Below, piece after piece: positions 59,790 to 64,000 of a stretch of 64,000 nucleotides of DNA. A model generated the notes under the pieces. It worked only from the letters and a program-made list of their open reading frames with translations. It made no database searches and was not told the DNA's origin. Made by a program: the position numbers and the translations under genes. How positions within the stretch are numbered: position 1 is the stretch's first letter; each line of letters begins with the position of its first letter. The stretch is from Leptoclinus maculatus (lineage: Eukaryota; Chordata; Actinopteri; Perciformes; Stichaeidae), in NCBI GenBank assembly GCA_032191485.1, contig JAVDOI010000019.1, forward strand, positions 12,355,418-12,419,417, in the 5' to 3' direction.

Positions 59790-61070
59790 TCTTTCTTCTC
59801 TTTTAAATATAGAAATGCTTCAACATTGCAGACCAAAAACATCCTTTTTTGTTTCATGGAATGTCATTAGAGACGCACCCTAATACCAGCTGCTCCATCA
59901 ATACCGTTCAGAGGTTAAACAGTCGTAGAAAAAGCTGTTGTGGTCATCATCAGAGGCTCCGAATGAAGCTGACCTCCCCGGAGAGGCTGTGGGAGGAAGA
60001 GGGAGGAAGAGGGAGCGGGACTCTGACTGGGGATACTGGAATTCTTGGGCTGGACTCTGTGGGAAGAGGACATGACGGGAGGAATCTGGAGCTGGAGCGG
60101 AGAACTCCAGACTCCTGATGCTGCACTTGTGTCCGCCTGCAGTGGCTCTTTTGTCTTCTGCGATGGCATCGCACACAAACACACACATTGACTGAGCTCC
60201 TCCATGTTGTAATTACTGTTTGTTGAGAAACGACGTGTCCCCCTGCGCCGCGTCATTAGGATTAGCACTCGGCAGGGTGTTGCTTTCCATTCTCCTGCAG
60301 CAAAATACTCAATATCCCATCTGTCTGCAGCCATTCTCTGCAGCTAAACAAAGCCTGGCTGCAGTAGCACCACCTAAATGGATTAATCCTCTCCAGCCAA
60401 CATTATCTGCACCTTGTTTGCCGGGGGAAGGGGGGGGGGGGGCGACAGAGACAGAGCACACCTGTGATCACAAGGGAAAAAAACCAACTATTTATGCTCA
60501 AGGTCATGCTTTTAATTGTGGGTCGCACCCTAGTTAGCTCAATTAGGGTTCAAGCTATAAACAAAAAGTCGGGCGGGAAGCCAGAGTGACACCAAAACTC
60601 CAAGACTCAAAAATCACCGCAGGGACAATTTATTTCAAAGACGATGAGCGACTCTTCTGTAATTATGCACTTTGAGTCGTATCATTTTGATGGTAAAAAG
60701 AAACCTTTGTGCAGAAGAGCTGCCACGCATCACCGGAGACTAAATAAATCAGCATCCCATTCATTAGAACGTTCGGTCTGAGTTTGTATTCACGATGCCA
60801 GCTGAGATGTTTTGCCCACAAATGAAGATGTGCAGTACAGTGTGCCATTAACCTGCGACTTGGTCTCCATGTTTAATCACTTGAATAAATGTTTGCACTC
60901 TGGCTGCTGTAAATTAACGTGTTTTTTTCATCCGGCTTAACAACTCTGTTTTGAATATTCAACTGAAAGTGCTGATTTGTGTGTTGTAGACTCTTTTTTT
61001 CACAGTTTGCATTCCCCCTTTGAGTTGTTGATGAATCTGACATCAGCAAAAAAATGTGCTGCAGATGAAA
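59790..61070. other. No gene recognised; poly-G at 60430
   Basis: A 13-base G run lies at 60430-60442. Overlapping frames of 139 and 105 codons at 59915-60537 on opposite strands lack splice support. Presumed intron leading to the exon at 61118. Confidence 0.4.
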
Positions 61071-61117
61071 ACATTTGGCACTTTTCACTAAATACATGTT
61101 TTCCCCCCCGTCTGCAG

Positions 61118-61255
61118 GTGTGCTGAGCCTGCCGGAGAGTTTGAACCTGCACCGGGACCAGCAGCGCTCAGGGAGGGGGAGCGAGGGTCAGGCCGAGCTC
61201 CGCACGTTGGAGCAGTCGCTGCTCGCTACCCGGGTGGGCAGCATCGCAGAGCTGA
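61118..61255 (+). CDS. Internal coding exon of an unidentified protein
   Basis: A 138-base exon is preceded by the acceptor TTTTCCCCCCCGTCTGCAG and followed by the donor GTGAGTACG. It starts with two bases that complete a codon and ends with the first base of the next, so both introns are phase 1 and the exon can be skipped without a frameshift. It holds 45 complete codons, starting VLSLPESLNLHRDQQRSGRG, then SEGQAELRTLEQSLLATRVG and SIAEL. The second half has leucines spaced as in an amphipathic helix (AELRTLEQSLLA). GC content is much higher than in the flanks. No signal peptide, membrane segment or catalytic motif is visible. I do not recognise the family. No other exon of the gene could be identified in this window, so flanking introns appear to exceed 2.7 kb on the 3' side and possibly tens of kb on the 5' side. 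Confidence 0.75.
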
Positions 61256-61259
61256 GTGA

Positions 61260-64000
61260 GTACGCTTTAGAGTATTAGAGAAACCAAAGGTTTTCAGGTT
61301 TCCCCATTCCAGCATTGAAAAGACATTTGTGATAAAACATGCGGAACTCAAGGTTAACTTACTAGCTTTCGACATAGTCCACACGTACGCGGGTATTGAT
61401 TCAGCATTTTTGCACTTCCGTTGGCTTTTCGTCGAGCAGGGTGACGCTAACTTCCGGGTCGGCCTGCAGAAATGCAGCAGTAACTGTTATGCACATTAAC
61501 TCTGATCATGTCAAGGACCAAATAGCCCCATCGGTGTGTAGGAATGTTCACTCCCCGTCCCTGTGGGCCATCACGGTGGTCTGAGGGCCAAACCCACCGC
61601 CTCTCTCCACTGTCCCCTCACCCCCTCTCCCCAATCCGTCTCTCCCCCTGCCTCACCCGCAGCCAGGAACCGTCCTGTTACAGCTGTTCTAACACCTGTT
61701 TATGAGTCACACCCGGAGACCTTTCAATCCAAGGTGACCTCCTCAGAGGCTTTTAACCTCAACTTGAAAGGAAGGGCTCCACCTTTAACACCCCGCTGCC
61801 TCGCCCCCTCTCCACAGTCACACATTAGATCACCCCGTCCCCTCCAGACATCTGCACCACCGAGTTCGTGTCTGTGCACATTTGTACCGGATGGATGTTT
61901 CTTTCATCCCCGTAGCGCATTACAAACCAGCACTTCTCTACGCGTCATCGATTAAAGTAACAATTTGTAGTCTTTTCTTGTCACCAGTTGCTGTGACGCA
62001 GTCGCGATTGAGCCTGTAAGCAGTTTGTGAAGTGTTTGGGTGCATTTATATTCATGGTGTTTTGGGAATCGATACAATAAGAACTGGTTAGTTAGCGACC
62101 TGAGAGCCACCGAGGATGAGTACACGGATAGAAGAACCAAGCGCCACATACAGGAACGTCACACTCTGTTAGGTGCAGTGGGTATCCTCTTTAAACCTGC
62201 AATAACTGGTGTTTTGGACACTTGTGGGTTGTTTAAACAACACTGACATCACCTTGTAAGTGCAATTTTGGTTGGTGGTTTGGTGACGGATACACACTCT
62301 GGAATGATGCGGGTTCCTCGTGGGAAAAGAAATCTCTGTGTGGCAGACTCGGTGAATAACCACTCGCACTCGTTAGCATCCAAGTGAGGGACATTCTGTT
62401 CACGTGCTCGGACCAGAAGGCAGAAAAAGCGGCACAGGCTGCTGTTTGATTCCTGTTTAATGCACCGTGTGTTTGACTCCCACCGCCGGGCTGCCTCAGC
62501 TGGACCTCCTTACCTCCAGGGTCGGCCAGTCGAAGCTGCCAGAGGTTGACATGTGGCTCGTGACACAGTTGATGACAGCTGCTTGCAGTCATTAAGTGGA
62601 TTTCATTGCATTCTGTGGCATGATTTCCACCTTGTGTTGCGTTATGTGGACAGATTGATCTGCAGAGTGTGAATCTGCTTCATCAAGTGCATGCTGATTG
62701 CATTAAGAGTGCTACTTTTTACATGTTCCACCATCTGCTTTTGCAAGAAACTTAAAGGAGCAGATCTGCTGGAGCTCGTGCATCTTATTTATCAGAAACA
62801 GGTGCGACAAGAGCAGCTTCTCTCTCATCTACAGTGCAGCTTGTGTGTAATCTGCTTCTCTGATTGATGCACGCATTTAAAGGAGAGTCTATATTTTACA
62901 CCAATCACACATACGCAGTGCTGCTGCTTCAAATACTCACTACAGCAACAAATGTGCATTAATCCGTAGCTTAAAGTAGTCCCCAATCAAATATGTTGTC
63001 CTGAAAACACCAGTGGCCATCTGTTTTTGGAAATGATATACTCTTTTCTATAATTTATTGATGGGATAAGTGGGATTGACTGCAACGGACAAAGTAGTTA
63101 GAAAGTATTGAGAGATGGACATGTTGTTTTGTTGACAATAACAAAGATGTAGCATAACCCCAGCCTCATGTTTTTTTTGCAGGGTACGTTGCCTCTCACA
63201 GCAACTTCCTGTTAACAATTATAGTGGAACAACAGAAATAGAAATACAAGAACAAGTGTTTATTAGAACAGAATAACAAGTCAATCAACATGTTACCGGC
63301 TGAACGACAGCAGTCACAACCAGGCAGAGGACACGTACAGAAGGTTTGAAGTAAACAGGAAGTAAAATATAAGACGTCAACGCTCCAACAAGGGCGTCAT
63401 AGATAGAAATTCCAGTGGTTATTACATCTCAGCCAGATGTAGAGTCTGAAAGAAAATATAATGAACATGTCGCTGCAAAAAGCAGAAGGGGAGAGTAACG
63501 CAAAATAAAAGCTTTGTGAAAGAAAAAAGTATGAAGTAGTTTATAAAAAGAACTGGATCTGCTAATGCACTGGAGTGAGTTCACTCTTTTGAGAAGACGA
63601 AGTGCATTAGGCTGCAATTACCTTGGGCCTTTAATGAGACATCGGCCATATCAACGATGTTTACATTCTGCTCCAGCTTTTCTTGTTTGTGTATTTCTTC
63701 TCAGCTTAACCAGGTGCTCCAGTTGAACCTCGGAAAAACATTTTTCCAGTAAGAAGTTGCCAAAATTATAATGTTTTTCTCTTTTTGGAAATGTGTTGAT
63801 GTCATGCTGTCTGCTTTCTCTGTGTTTATATATTTATAACTATCTAGCAGATAACATATTATTATGAAACTGGTCCTCATGATTTACAAATCAACGTCTA
63901 ATAAATAATGCTGATGTTATGTACAACCTCCACCAATGATTTGGCGAAACCCGCGGCAAAGAAATTCTGCAAGCACTCAGTGCTGCTCGTAAAGCGTAAT
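61260..64000. other. Presumed intron after the exon; no further exon found
   Basis: No second exon supported. A pyrimidine-rich stretch at about 61595-61680 and a TTTTTTTTGCAG acceptor-like site ending at 63182 have no attached open exon. A 130-codon + frame at 61563-61955 is Ser/Pro-rich by composition and has no donor. Nothing else recognised. Confidence 0.45.

Noticed and set aside
59915..60334. 139-codon minus frame overlapping a 105-codon + frame
   Set aside because: The frames are mutual shadows in GC-richer sequence, with no splice sites, domain or start context.
63165..63195. Acceptor-like TTTTTTTTGCAG followed by GGTACGTTG as a second recursive site
   Set aside because: The AG and GT are separated by one base, so the fused YAG|GT signature is missing, and no open exon follows.

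Overview
This window looks like non-coding DNA from a ray-finned (teleost) fish. The reasons are many (CA)n/(TG)n and (CT)n tracts, decayed LINE pieces with L2-like reverse-transcriptase C-terminal peptides, hAT-type remnants and several interspersed repeats I recognise as common in teleosts, mixed CpG retention, and no bacterial-style gene packing. The species cannot be named from the sequence.

Only one segment can be supported as protein-coding: a 138-base internal exon on the + strand at 61118-61255. It has a canonical acceptor and donor, is open throughout, and both flanking introns are phase 1. I do not recognise the gene. The simplest reading is that most of the preceding 61 kb is intron or upstream DNA of that + strand gene, but this is inference. 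Other reading frames over 60 codons behave like chance ORFs or read through simple repeats.

Layout: 0.64-1.03 kb is a CpG-rich, GA-rich block that could be a promoter or 5' exon. 3.4-4.6 kb has a 20-bp minisatellite and a cluster of four TGCATG motifs. 7.8-8.2 kb holds opposed CA and TG tracts. 13.2-13.9 kb has a 15-bp minisatellite and an interspersed repeat. 17.3 kb has a joined acceptor/donor resembling a recursive splice site. 19.5-20.1 kb is a probable interspersed repeat with an embedded splice-like microexon. 26.2-26.6 kb is GC-rich with a G4-forming GGGA tract. 29.2-29.5 kb is CpG-rich. 34.0-35.3 kb is a repeat nest with a very long near-identical inverted repeat. 38.2-38.7 kb and 45.9-46.3 kb are LINE fragments. 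55.64-55.87 kb is a small CpG-rich block with a perfect palindromic RFX X-box. 57.3-57.5 kb is a teleost repeat with a perfect hairpin. 61.1 kb is the exon.

I found no tRNA, rRNA, known miRNA, CRISPR array or intact transposase or reverse-transcriptase gene. Nothing here amounts to a new biological system. The items most worth checking are the palindrome at 34-35 kb, the recursive-splice candidate at 17361, the X-box/CpG block at 55.7 kb, the TGCATG cluster and the unidentified exon. Repeat identities rest on remembered sequence patterns, not on a database search.
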